From Hormoscilla sp. GUM202 (lineage in GTDB: Bacteria > Cyanobacteriota > Cyanobacteriia > Cyanobacteriales > Desertifilaceae): a stretch of DNA of 64,000 nucleotides. Positions 34,119-43,539 of the stretch are shown here, piece after piece. Each line of letters opens with the position of its first letter. The first letter of the stretch is position 1. Below the pieces are notes generated by a model. That model worked only from the letters and a program-made list of their open reading frames with translations. It was not told the origin of the DNA and did not search any database. A program made the translations under genes and the position numbers. The stretch spans positions 1 to 64,000 of the forward strand of contig RFFC02000005.1 in NCBI GenBank assembly GCA_005518205.2, in the 5' to 3' direction.

Positions 34119-35090
34119 ATGACCGATCGCACAAAAATATTTTATCCGGTGGAAGCAGACCTGCTTTTGCTGACGGAAAACTTGAAGCAGCTTGTTCCTG
34201 CTCGTCACCCGATCCTGTACGCAGCGGCAGAACACCTATTCGGCGCAGAGGGAAAAGGGGTAAGACCGGCGATAGTCCTGTTGGTCTCGCGGACAACAAT
34301 GCCGAACCAGGATATTACCCAACGCCACAGAAAGCTGGCGGAAATTACAGAGATGATCCACACGGCTAGTCTGGTACATGATGATGTGGTGGACGAATCA
34401 GAAGTGCGTCGCGGCATACCGACGGTACATAGCCGTTTTGGCAACCGCATCGCAGTGTTAGCAGGAGATTTCCTGTTCGCCCAATCTTCCTGGTATTTGG
34501 CTTCCTTGGATAACCTGGAGGTGGTCAAACTGCTATCAGAGGTGATTATGGATCTGGCGGAAGGGGAAATTCGACAGGGACTAAATCGATTTGATACGAG
34601 TTTGTCAATTGAGGCTTACCTGGAAAAGAGTTATTATAAAACGGCTTCTTTGATTGCTAATAGCTGTAAGGCTGCCGCAGTACTCAGTGAGGTGTCTCCG
34701 GAAATAGCGGAAAATTTATATCAATATGGCCGTCATCTGGGACTGGCTTTCCAAGTTGTCGATGATATTCTCGATTTCACTGGTTCAACTAAAACTTTAG
34801 GAAAACCAGCAGGTTCGGACCTCTGTAGTGGAAACTTGACAGCACCAGTCTTATATGCTCTGGAAGAAAAACCCTACCTGGAAGCAATGATTTCCCAAGA
34901 GTTCACTCAATCAGAAGACTTGGAAAAGGCTGTGGCTGTGATTAAAGAAAGTAATGGCATCAAGCGTTCTCAGGAATTAGCTGCATACCACGCCAGTAGC
35001 GCTATCGATTGTTTAGCTTCTTTACCACCCTCTGACTCTCGCCAAGCTCTAAGGGAGCTGGCTGATTACGTTTTGATTCGTATATATTAG
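34119..35090 (+). CDS. sds: Solanesyl diphosphate synthase
   Basis: A 323-residue trans-long-chain prenyl diphosphate synthase that makes the C45 side chain of plastoquinone by repeated addition of isopentenyl diphosphate. The two aspartate-rich motifs are Asp88-Asp89-x-x-Asp92 (HDDVVDES) and Asp215-Asp216-x-x-Asp219 (VVDDILDF). GKGVRPAIVLL and the KTA at about residue 175 are also typical. The last residues (YVLIRIY) are close to those of other cyanobacterial enzymes. Full length. Confidence 0.94.
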   Translation: MTDRTKIFYPVEADLLLLTENLKQLVPARHPILYAAAEHLFGAEGKGVRPAIVLLVSRTTMPNQDITQRHRKLAEITEMIHTASLVHDDVVDESEVRRGIPTVHSRFGNRIAVLAGDFLFAQSSWYLASLDNLEVVKLLSEVIMDLAEGEIRQGLNRFDTSLSIEAYLEKSYYKTASLIANSCKAAAVLSEVSPEIAENLYQYGRHLGLAFQVVDDILDFTGSTKTLGKPAGSDLCSGNLTAPVLYALEEKPYLEAMISQEFTQSEDLEKAVAVIKESNGIKRSQELAAYHASSAIDCLASLPPSDSRQALRELADYVLIRIY

Positions 35091-35118
35091 TGGCGTTGTA
35101 AATTGAGAATAGCGCAGC

Positions 35119-35190
35119 GTGTTCCCAGGCGGTCCCCAGGGAACGAGGAGAAGGGAAAGTTGAAAAGGGAAAGTTGAAAAGGGAAAGTTG
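35119..35190. repeat. Palindromic repeat followed by a 13-14-base tandem repeat
   Basis: CGTGTTCCCAGGCGGTCCCCAGGGAACGAG (35119-35148) is a member of the family found in rnpA. It is directly followed by three copies of AAGGGAAAGTTGA(A) at 35151-35190. Both lie downstream of sds; the first could form a terminator-like hairpin. Confidence 0.75.
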
Positions 35191-35894
35191 TTGATTATTT
35201 ATTCATGTTCATAGCGCTCCCGCATCGGACACTTAGGATAGCCCAAGGTCGGGACTTGCCTCAGTTGTCAATGCCAGAATTTTGAATTGTTAGGCGATAT
35301 CGTCGGGGCGCTCTCGGACACTCCGACAACATCAGCATTCGGCATCAACTCTTTCACCAAACTTTTATACGGTTTCCACAGGTCTATACTCACTTCTTCT
35401 ATACCATTTAAAACCTCAGAACCCCATGAGAGCAATACTTTCCGCAAATCTTCTTGTCGTCGAGACGGAACTATTTCCAAAAGTTTACTATTAGAAATGT
35501 CTACCAAAACCGCTACATAATTTCCTTGCCCTTTCACCAATGCAATTTCATCGATACCTAGCTTTTTTAGTTCAGTCGATCGCGGTTGAATTTTTAGCTT
35601 TCCCACAGAAGATAACATTTGTCGCGTCGGATTCTTTTAAGTCATATCTCGCTGCTACATTCAGAAGATCTCCATTTAATACTTCTCGAACCACTTGTTC
35701 GGCTAGCCTATAAGTATATTTGCCTTGCTACATATTCTAATTCCTCACTAAATGGTTTAGAGCAGCATTGGCACTTAAATTGTCGGCGATTTATTTTGAG
35801 AAAAACTTTTCATTCCAGGGCAAATCCTTAATTAAATAAGTATGATTCTGATGCAAATGCTGACTTTTATGATGACATCTAGGGCAAATCGCTT

Positions 35895-37228
35895 GGGTGC
35901 ATCCCAGTTTGGTAATGAGTATTTTTGCTTAGTCGAGCAACTGACGAGATGATGTTAGGCTGAGATACCAGACAAACGTTCCCCCTGAAACGATGAATAG
36001 AGAGAAGTTGGCTCAAATACAAACTTATGCCTTGGCCATGGCCGCCTTGTTGTACGAGGAGGCTCAAGCGACTGTTCCAGAGGAATTGAAAACGCTCTCA
36101 GGGATAGAAGGCACCATCCGCAGGCAGTGGCTTCAATACGTCGGTCCAGAGATTGCCCTTTTTTTATCCAAAGTAGCAGTGGTACCACTGCCGGACGAGC
36201 CAGAGCTTTAAATAGCATTGTGGGCAAGATTTCAATCACCTCCAAACAAGCGGCCTATTTTGAGGTAAAGCCCTATAGCCAGTGGAGCCCCTATCTGGAG
36301 AAATGTTGCTTATTGCTAAGTGCAAACTCTTCCTATGAGCACGCCTCGGAAGATCTTAAGGTGCTCACGGGGATTAGCGTCTCCCGGGGAACTCAGCAAC
36401 GGCTGGTGCAGCGCCATGATTTTGAGTTCCCGACGGTCTCCGAGGCCATTGAAGAAATCAGGCATTCACAAGAGAAAGAGTCTGGCCCAGAGCAAGAGTG
36501 GCCGACGGTCTCCGAGGCCATTGAAGAAATCAGCATCGACCAGGACAAAGAGCGCACTCCTTCCTTTGAGTTGACTCATTTGCCAGAATCCCTTGCCAAT
36601 CTCGGTAGAACACCCAAGGCTAGATATACTTCCGATATTGCGCTTACGGACTCCCCTTGGTCAACCCTGTGAGTGGCGCGATTACAAGGCTGTCAATCTG
36701 CATGACCAGGGGGTAGCGGCCTTTTTTCGAGACAATGCAGGACTGGTCAAATGGGTAAATCAGCAGCCCTTGGCGAATCCGCTTGTGTGTCTCGGGGATG
36801 GCCATGTTCGTCAAGAAATCCTCGATTGGTATCACTTAATGGAAAATCTGGAAAAAATCGGCGGGTCCGGCCAGCGACTGGCACGAGTGAAAGCCCTTTT
36901 CTGGTCTGGCAAGGTGCCAGAGGCCCTCAAGGAATTTGACGACTGGGACCATCCACGGGTGGACAATTTTAGGGCCTATGTTACTAAGCATCGCCATCGC
37001 ATTGTGAACTATAGCTATTATCAAGCCGAGGGGATTTCCATTGGTTCGGGAGAGGTGGAATCAACGGTACACAGAAGGCGGCACGGCTAAAGCTTTCAGG
37101 ATCGCAATGGAAAGCCGTCAATGTTCCCCAGGTTCTGCTGCATCGCTGCGCTTATCTTAATGGAGTATTCTCAAGGTGACAGTTGCGCAATGAAGTATTT
37201 TTACTCATTGCCAAACTGGGATGCACCC
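35895..37228 (+). mobile_element. ISKra4-type insertion sequence with 8-bp target duplication
   Basis: A 1334-base element with terminal inverted repeats GGGTGCATCCCAGTTTGG[T/C]AATGAGTA and target duplications AATCGCTT at 35887-35894 and 37229-37236. The perfect duplication and the intact ends show insertion into the ISL3 gene as a unit. Solo ends of the same type occur near 461-478 and 21776-21796. Confidence 0.9.
35993..37170 (+). pseudogene. ISKra4-type transposase in several frames
   Basis: Starts MNREKLAQIQTYALAMAALL with the usual helical N-terminus. It shifts frame near 36200 and again near 36600-36670. The remaining part has TPLGQPCEWRDYKAVNL, PLVCLGDGH, LDWYHLMENLEKIGGS and, at the end, ISIGSGEVESTVHR. 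A 29-base piece (CGACGGTCTCCGAGGCCATT...) is duplicated at 36431 and 36502, explaining one extra stretch. After GDGH a segment found in intact relatives seems missing. Not functional. Confidence 0.8.
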
Positions 37229-37495
37229 AATCGCTTCTTGTTTTTCAGCCTCAATCGTCAGAATCAATTCTTTTAAATGAGCCTTTGTATTCCCGACCAC
37301 TTTTACGCAGGGAATGTTTAACAATGTTGTTAGCATTTTATTATTCGAGCGTGGCATAAAATAAATTCCCCCTTGTTTTTTCTATAGAGCGTAAGAGCGA
37401 TTATACCATAACTAGAGGCTGAATGTCAACCCTGATAAGGTTTTCCCGTTTTTAAGAGTTCCCGTTGAGCTCCTGCATCAATGCCCATTCAAGAC

Positions 37496-37984
37496 CTATT
37501 TTAGCATACTAGATTGAGAAGAGCCGATATTATTAGACTTGCGCTTGAGAAGCTGCATATATGAGAAAATTAATTTTTGTACATCAGCACGCTCAACTTC
37601 AGTACCAGCGTCGAGATTTCCGGGGGTCTCAAAGAACACCAGACTATCGACAGTTTCCATTGCTACCATCTGAAATAAAATGTGAGTGACAGGATGTGGC
37701 AAGGCCATCGCCCTCGGGTCTTGTCGGGCATAGGCGGTATTGGCGGCGTCTTTCTGGGTAGGAAAGGCATAAATGACATTTTTTTGCAGCTCGGGTTGGA
37801 CCCGATTGCTCAGAGTTGTTAACACCCAATTGTCATCAGGGCTCTGTATGATATAATATTGCGAGTGCTTTAACTGCGAAGCGATCGACTTGAGTACAGG
37901 AGCGATCGCCTCCATCAAGAAGGGGGTGCTGCCATCGGTGGGAGCTTGGTCAATCAACAGTTGAATTTGTTGGTCTAAGTTCAT
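37496..37984 (-). CDS. Conserved cyanobacterial protein upstream of hetZ
   Basis: About 162 residues from ATG 37984 (MNLDQQIQLLIDQAPTDG), chosen because CGAGAAG lies eight bases before it; an in-frame ATG at 38005 has no such site. No signal or membrane segment. Conserved-looking segments are LMEAIAPVLKSIASQLKHSQYYI and NWVLTTLSNR. Function unknown. It is divergent from hetZ with about 220 bases between the starts, so the two may share a control region. Confidence 0.72.
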   Translation of the reverse strand: MNLDQQIQLLIDQAPTDGSTPFLMEAIAPVLKSIASQLKHSQYYIIQSPDDNWVLTTLSNRVQPELQKNVIYAFPTQKDAANTAYARQDPRAMALPHPVTHILFQMVAMETVDSLVFFETPGNLDAGTEVERADVQKLIFSYMQLLKRKSNNIGSSQSSMLK

Positions 37985-38202
37985 ATAGACTTCTCGGGTA
38001 TTCATGCTGTGGGTAGGGATGATGAGATGGCCCAAATGGCGGCGACAAGACGAGCGGGCGGATCCTTGGTAGCAAGATTTTTGGTCAATGCTATAAATTA
38101 TAAGCTGTACCATGCCCACTGGCTATCGGGAGTGGCCAATGAGCGTAAAGTTTTGAGTATGCTGGTGGGTGTGTTAGGGTCATTGATAGCAAAGAAGTCG
38201 TA

Positions 38203-39348
38203 ATGGGGAGATTGGTGCCGATCGTGGAGGCAATCTTTGAGAAAGTTTTTCAGCTCCTGTTGAGAGAACTTAAACAGTCTACCCGTGCATCAGAGGGAAA
38301 CTGTCAAGAGGTGGCAAAACGTTTTGCCACAGAAGTGACGCGGATATGCTCTGAAAGCAAGCGGATTCAAGCCTCCGGCGAAATAGCTTCATGGGCGCAG
38401 ACGCTAGCCAGTCAGCGCCTGAAGCAATGTCTCCACTACTATAATTTGGGGTCTCGCCAAGGACGGGTGGAATTACACAGCTCTCTGAGTGCGATCGTCT
38501 ATCGCTACATTACTCCATCTGGGCTGCCATCCAGCTATCAAGGCAGGCTGACTCTGATTGAAGATTTTTTGCAGGGTTTTTACATAGAGGCGCTGAATTC
38601 CTTGCGCCGGGAATCAGAACTGCCAGTTACCTATCAACCGAAAACTTTGCTGGAGTTGGCAGAGTACATGGCTTTTGTAGAACGCTACGGGAAACGCCGC
38701 ATTCGACTATCGCGAGGTCGGTCTCAACAACTGATTATTCTCCGCGCCCAAACTTTTTCAGGGCAGCAACCGCCAGAAACTTTTGTTGATATGGAAAAAG
38801 CAGCGGAGGGATCCACTGGTGAGTCAGGCGGAAACTGGAGTGCAGCGCTGGGAAAGCAGGTGCGAGAGGTGATGGTGGCGGCGGCGGATCCTAACCCAAT
38901 AGAAGATCACCTGCGCTTAAAGGTGGTTGAAGAATTGATGCAGTATTTACAGGACCGCAATCAACTTGATTGTGCTGACTACTTTGCCCTCCGCTTGCAG
39001 GATTTATCGACATCGGAAATTGAAGAGATCCTGGGTTTGACTCCCCGGGAACGGGACTATTTACAGCAGCGCTTTAAATATCATCTGAGCCGGTTTGCTA
39101 CGGGACTGGGATGGGAATTGGTGCATCAGTGGTTGGAAGCGGACCTGGAACGGAACTTGGGCATGAGTCCCGGACAATGGCAGACTTTTACGGACCTGCT
39201 GAATCAACAACAGCGGAGTTTGCTCGGCCTCAAGCAACAGAAACTCCCCCATCAGGAGATCTCCTCCGAGATGGACATCACTCCTAGCCAAGTCACCAAA
39301 AAGTGGTCACATCTGCTACAAATAGCTTGGGAAATCCGTAATACCTGA
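38203..39348 (+). CDS. hetZ: HetZ-like regulator
   Basis: A 381-residue protein matching HetZ through its length: FQLLLRELKQSTRASEGNCQ, ICSESKRIQASGE, SLSAIVYRYI and TLLELAEYMAFVERYGKRRI, with a C-terminal helical part DYFALRLQDLSTSEIEEILGLTPRERDYLQQRFKYHL that looks like a sigma-region-4-type DNA-binding module. In Anabaena HetZ is needed early in heterocyst differentiation and helps to control hetP and patS. The protein is also kept by filamentous strains that make no heterocysts, so its presence does not prove heterocysts here. patU follows by 18-30 bases. Confidence 0.88.
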   Translation: MGRLVPIVEAIFEKVFQLLLRELKQSTRASEGNCQEVAKRFATEVTRICSESKRIQASGEIASWAQTLASQRLKQCLHYYNLGSRQGRVELHSSLSAIVYRYITPSGLPSSYQGRLTLIEDFLQGFYIEALNSLRRESELPVTYQPKTLLELAEYMAFVERYGKRRIRLSRGRSQQLIILRAQTFSGQQPPETFVDMEKAAEGSTGESGGNWSAALGKQVREVMVAAADPNPIEDHLRLKVVEELMQYLQDRNQLDCADYFALRLQDLSTSEIEEILGLTPRERDYLQQRFKYHLSRFATGLGWELVHQWLEADLERNLGMSPGQWQTFTDLLNQQQRSLLGLKQQKLPHQEISSEMDITPSQVTKKWSHLLQIAWEIRNT

Positions 39349-39378
39349 TATTATTATCCGGAATGAATGCATCTAAAC

Positions 39379-40458
39379 ATGAATAGAGAGCCAGAAGCCA
39401 ACACAGATGAATTACTCGCTTGGCTGCTACAAGCTCCAAGAGCGAACGCATCTACACCTTCATCTGGGCCACAAGCTAACCTAGAGAATTCCAAAACTTC
39501 CAGAGATCGAACTTCACCAGACGAAGATATATGGTGGGGTGACGATATTCCGCTTGTAGCGGCAGAAATTGATATTTTCACACCCGACTCTAGCGGTTCT
39601 CCTAGACAACCGCTGGAGTCTCAACCTCTTGAAATTGGAGAGATACCTGCTGTGCAAGATCGTTTCCAGGCTGTTTTAAAGCGCCGAATTCAATCGGAAA
39701 TCGCATCTATTCTACCACTATTTCCTTGGGAAACAGAGGTTTGCGAATACTATGATGATATTTCTGACTCCACATTGTCTTCCGGAGTTCCCGGACTACC
39801 CTGGACTGCCCAGCTACTTTACCTGAACCTGCCAGTGCCAGTTAAACTCCCCGAATCTATCTTAGCTCATCTGCTAGAGCAATGTCAGCCGATCGCCCGA
39901 TCGGGACTGCGTGAAGGTGCTAAATTAGTTCAGGCTACCGGCGAGCTGTTTCCTAACCACCTCCAGACTCTGAACGAGTTAGCTGGTATGGTGCTCTTAG
40001 AGTATCGGTTCAATCAATGGGGGCAGTTAGAGTCTACCCATCGTGGTCCAGTAGACCAGAATAATTTCCTCAGTAGTTATGAAACCGCAACGCCTACCCA
40101 ACAGATGCAACTATCCTTACTGGCAGCAAGGCAGATTTTGAATGGTCTGACTCTGTCATTAAACTTGTCGGGACCGGTGGTGTCCAGAGAATGGCTGACT
40201 AGGGCTGGGAAGTTGATTGTTCGGGCTAATTACTATATTAGAGATGGTGTATCTTGGTTGGAGATTCAGGCTCAGATGCCTTGTGCTGGTAGGTTAAAGT
40301 TGACCGGAGACCAGACAGAGGCGATCGCCCTTGGAGAAAATCCCGGCAGTTTGACTGTAGAATTGTCAGATATTCAAGCCGATCGGACTTACCCTTTGGT
40401 GGTTGAGTTTCCCACAGAGTCTACAGATCCCCTGATTTTTGCTGTTTGTCCTACTTAA
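39379..40458 (+). CDS. patU: PatU-like protein, fused form
   Basis: About 359 residues (ATG 39379; an ATG four codons earlier is possible). The N-terminal part (EANTDELLAWLLQAPRAN ... DEDIWWGDDIPLVAAEID) corresponds to PatU5 of Anabaena. The longer part (FQAVLKRRIQSEIASILPLFPWE ... QLLYLNLPVPVKLPESILAHLL) corresponds to PatU3. In Anabaena these are separate genes behind hetZ, and PatU3 affects heterocyst spacing by binding HetZ. Here they form one frame. The C-terminus is beta-rich. Function outside heterocyst formers is unknown. Confidence 0.75.
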   Translation: MNREPEANTDELLAWLLQAPRANASTPSSGPQANLENSKTSRDRTSPDEDIWWGDDIPLVAAEIDIFTPDSSGSPRQPLESQPLEIGEIPAVQDRFQAVLKRRIQSEIASILPLFPWETEVCEYYDDISDSTLSSGVPGLPWTAQLLYLNLPVPVKLPESILAHLLEQCQPIARSGLREGAKLVQATGELFPNHLQTLNELAGMVLLEYRFNQWGQLESTHRGPVDQNNFLSSYETATPTQQMQLSLLAARQILNGLTLSLNLSGPVVSREWLTRAGKLIVRANYYIRDGVSWLEIQAQMPCAGRLKLTGDQTEAIALGENPGSLTVELSDIQADRTYPLVVEFPTESTDPLIFAVCPT

Positions 40459-40464
40459 GATGGG

Positions 40465-42798
40465 TTGGGTGGATATGTTACATTAATTGTAGCATCCCAA
40501 ATCTATGAATTAACATGTCTAACTCCTCTGCAAGTTGGCGATCAGTGGCGGCGCATTCAGGCGTTGCCTCTCCCAGTGCCGGAGGATTCACTCCTGTTAA
40601 GGGTGCTAGTACAAGGGCTGGTAATTGTGGGAATTATTGCTACGGATGTGGCGGCAGAAACCCAGATGAGTTTCTGGGCGGTGCCCCTGAGTGTGGTTGG
40701 TGCTACTTGGAGTTGGCATCGGCGCAGAAAACGCAATGTGGCAGTGAAATTCCTACTGGCGATGGCCATGCTGGTGGCCCTGTTTGCTTTCTTGGGTAAC
40801 CTGTTCACTCAGCTGAATGATACTAGGCTAGTGTTGGCAGAGTTGTTGATTCAACTCCAGGTACTCCACAGTTTTGACCTCCCCCGCCGTCATGATTTGG
40901 GATACTCGATGGCGATCGGGCTGATTTTGATTGGGATTGCTGGTACCCTGTCTCAAACTTTGGCTTTTGCCCCACTTTTGCGGATATTTTTGGCTTTAGC
41001 TCTGCCAACTCTGGTTTGAGATTACCGATCGCGCCTGGGTTTAATTCCTAGTAGGACTAAAGTTGGTACTAGGAGAAAAAATAGCCGCAAATTATTACCA
41101 TCGCTACCACCAGAACTATCTCTGGGGCGTTTGAGTCTGATATTGCTGTTAATTGTCACATTAGGTTTGGCAATTTTTGCGTCTTTACCCAGGGTGCCGG
41201 GCTATCAATTGCGGACGTTTCCGGTGAGTGCTTCTAATCAAGTGGCAGAAGCGGACAGACCGGAAATTAATGGGATTGCTAATCCTGGTTATGTTAGAGA
41301 AGGAAATGCTGAATCGGACGGTGAGGGCTCTGGTGGTAGGGGGAGCGATGGTACGGAACTAGATGACACTTTTTATTACGGCTTTAATACTAAGATTAAC
41401 CAGAACCTGCGGGGACAGATGCAACCGAGGGTGGTGATGCGGGTGCGATCGCAGGCGGCAGGTTTTTGGCGGGTGTTGGGTTTTGACCGCTACACCGGTC
41501 ATGGTTGGGAGATTTCTCGCGAACAGACGGCAACTGTGGAACGGCCTAGCTGGTCCTATCGGTTCTTTTTGCCGAGTAGGCCGACTCAGGCTCAAACTAG
41601 AGAGGTGGTGCAAACCTATTCTATAGTTTCGGAACTGCCGAATATTATTCCCGCTATGACCCAACCGAAGCAACTTTTCTTTTTTACTAAGAAGGTTGAG
41701 GTTGATGCGGAAGACTCTTTGCGATCGCCTTTAGGTTTGCTGGATGGGGATACTTATACCGCGATCTCCAAAGTGCCCCTGCGCGATCGCACTCAATTGG
41801 GACAAGCGCGATCGGAGTATATAGCTAGTATCGAGGATAAGTACCTGCAAATTCCCTCCTCAATCGCTGCGCGGGTGCGCCAAAAGACTGAAGAAATATT
41901 GGCAAAATCCCAAAAGCCCGTGACTGTTCCCTATGAGCAAGCTCTCTATCTGGCACAATATTTAAAGCAGCATTATACAATTCAGCCCAACTTGCCTGTA
42001 TTAGATGAAGAACAGGATCTGGTAGAGGCTTTTCTGTTCGACTACGAAGGTGGCTATCCCGACCACTTCTCTACTGTTTTAACAATTATGCTGCGTTCCA
42101 TCGGCGTACCTGCGAGGCTAGCGGTGGGCCTTGGACCGGGAGAGTTCAATCCGTTCACGGGCCTGTATGAGGTTCGCAACAGTGACGCCTATGCGGTGAC
42201 GGAGGTGTATTTTCCCGATTACGGTTGGTTTGCTTTTGACCCCATTCCCGGTCACGAACTGATTCCCCCTTCGGTTGAAGATTATCAGACTTTTGGTGTC
42301 CTGCGACAGTTCTGGCATTGGGTGGCCGGTTGGTTTCCCAGTCCGGTCAGGAATCTATTGGCGACTCTGTTTGGTGGGATTTTCCGGTGGGCAGGGCAAT
42401 CGCTCATCTGGCTGTGGCGACTGTTTACCAGTGGCTGGGTGGGATTGTTGACTGGTCTGATGCTGGCGTGTGGCCTGGCCTTTCTGGGATGGTTGGGTGG
42501 GAATCTGTTGGGGCGGTGGCTTCACAGCCAGAAGCTGGCTAAGTTGCCTCCCATTGAAAGTGTCTACCAGCAAATGCTGGATCTGTTAAAGGCTCAGGGA
42601 TATCCTAAGCATCCGGCTCAAACTCCCTTGGAGTATGCTACAGCATTACGCCCACATTATCACTCGGAGGCCCTAGGGGCGATCGATGAGATTTCTCAGG
42701 CTTATGTCCTCTGGCGTTATGGCGGTAAGGAGACTAGCTACAATCTGCTGCGGCCACGTCTGCAACATTTGATCCGGGGATCCTCAGGGTTTGGATAA
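40465..42798 (+). pseudogene. Transglutaminase-like membrane protein (DUF3488 type) split by a TGA
   Basis: Two open frames, 40465-41019 and 41131-42798, are in the same phase. Between them only a single TGA (41017-41019, after ALALPTLV) interrupts the reading; it continues DYRSRLGLIPSRTKVG. The family normally has a leucine at this place. The whole would be about 777 residues: five or six N-terminal membrane helices, the extracytoplasmic transglutaminase core with His and Asp (GYPDHFSTVLTIMLRSIGVPARLAVGLGPGEFNP ... SDAYAVTEVYFPDYGW), one more helix and a DUF4129-like end. Catalytic Cys is replaced by His-Phe-Ser (PDHFSTV), as in many cyanobacterial members. The 5' start is a TTG. Confidence 0.82.
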
Positions 42799-42826
42799 GA
42801 TTAAGCGGCTACCTAGTAACCGGTAA

Positions 42827-42908
42827 TGCGGATGAAAGGACTTGAACCTTCACGTCATAAGACACTAGAACCTAAATCTAGCGCGTCTACCAATTCCGCC
42901 ACATCCGC
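42827..42908 (-). tRNA. trnL-UAG: tRNA-Leu (anticodon UAG)
   Basis: An 82-base class II tRNA. The acceptor arms GCGGATG and CATCCGC pair fully, the anticodon stem CTAGA/TCTAG surrounds TTTAGGT with anticodon TAG, a long variable arm follows (TGTCTTATGACG), and the T arm has GGTTCAAGTCC. Discriminator A; CCA is not encoded. It reads CUA and probably other CUN codons. Confidence 0.96.
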
Positions 42909-43072
42909 AGCTATCTCTAAGTTAGCATTCAGCCGCCTCTACTGTCAAGAATTTTTTTTGTGATGGCATCTTTTTTTGTCTTTGAGAATATTGTTGACAT
43001 GTAAGCATATATATGATATAATAACCCATTATTCGCCTGTTGGTTGTCAGTTGACCACTATCAACTGACCTT

Positions 43073-43508
43073 TTACCAGCTATTGGGCAACTTCAGGATC
43101 TGTTGATTTCGCAGGAGGAGTAGGTTCTGGGTTTGAGGGCCCGCCACTCCATCAGGACGTAACTGATTATCGCGTTGGAACTTGATGACAGCGAGTTCTG
43201 TGACTGGACCAAAGTAGCTATCAAGCCAACCTGCCTTTTCTGGACTATTTCCCGCTGATTGCAACGGCGTCAAAGTTGCTGTTACAATCGCTTCATCTTC
43301 CCTATCTTCTATCTGTGCCCCCCCTCGTTCCCAGGCAGAGCCCTGGGAACGTGCGAGTAGCTCGCTGCGTCTCCTGGGTAGCGCGAATACGATGTCTCCC
43401 GGGTAGTGCGATGGGAGACATCGAGCGACCAGGAGACGCCCCTTTCCTTTGACCCTGAGCATCAATTACAAACTGAACAGATTTCAATGCTGCTCTTAAA
43501 TCTGTCAT
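43073..43508 (-). pseudogene. Chimera of an antitoxin-like gene, repeat insert and peptidoglycan-binding domain
   Basis: From ATG 43508 the frame MTDLRAALKSVQFVIDAQGQR is the start of an antitoxin-like protein. It then enters repeat sequence (SPGRSMSPIALPGR, RTFPGLCLGTRGG, the same motif as in RnpA) and stops at 43302. In another frame the antitoxin-like C-terminus continues (EDREDEAIVTATLTPLQSAGNSPEKAGWLD). At GWLD it passes straight into SYFGPVTELAVIKFQRDNQLRPDGVAGPQT, a PG_binding_1 module that normally belongs to wall enzymes. The product is thus a patchwork. The C-terminal frame of 130 residues may still be expressed, but no function is likely. Confidence 0.7.
43324..43362. repeat. Palindromic repeat inside the antitoxin-like gene
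   Basis: CTCGTTCCCAGGCAGAGCCCTGGGAACGTGCGAGTAG is a member of the family described in rnpA, with the inner loop inverted (CAGAGCCC instead of GCTCTGCC). It is read as RTFPGLCLGTRG on the minus strand. Confidence 0.85.
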
Positions 43509-43539
43509 ATTTTTCCTCCCAGCAAGGTTTGTAATTATC

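Larger units (their letters stand above)
35268..37357 (-). pseudogene. ISL3-family transposase gene split by another IS
   Basis: Reading leftward from ATG 37357: MPRSNNKMLTTLLNIPC and KAHLKELILTIEAEKQEA. The frame is cut at 37229 by the element at 35895-37228 and resumes beyond it as ICPRCHHKSQHLHQNHTYL, using the duplicated AATCGCTT once. The zinc-finger and helix-turn-helix part (FKCQCCSKPFSEEL) contains shifts. The DDE domain then reads KKLGIDEIALVKGQGNY ... VSIDLWKPYKSLVKELMPNADVV and ends abruptly near 35330. It is a diverged relative of the intact transposase at 50656. Dead by truncation, shifts and insertion. Confidence 0.85.

Noticed and set aside
38203-39348. Proof of heterocyst formation from hetZ
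   Set aside because: HetZ and PatU are also present in filamentous species without heterocysts; no nif or hetR gene is in the window.
41131-42798. Separate gene starting at a TTG for the transglutaminase part
   Set aside because: The sequence upstream stays in phase and family-like back to the TGA, so it is one gene with a stop and not two genes.
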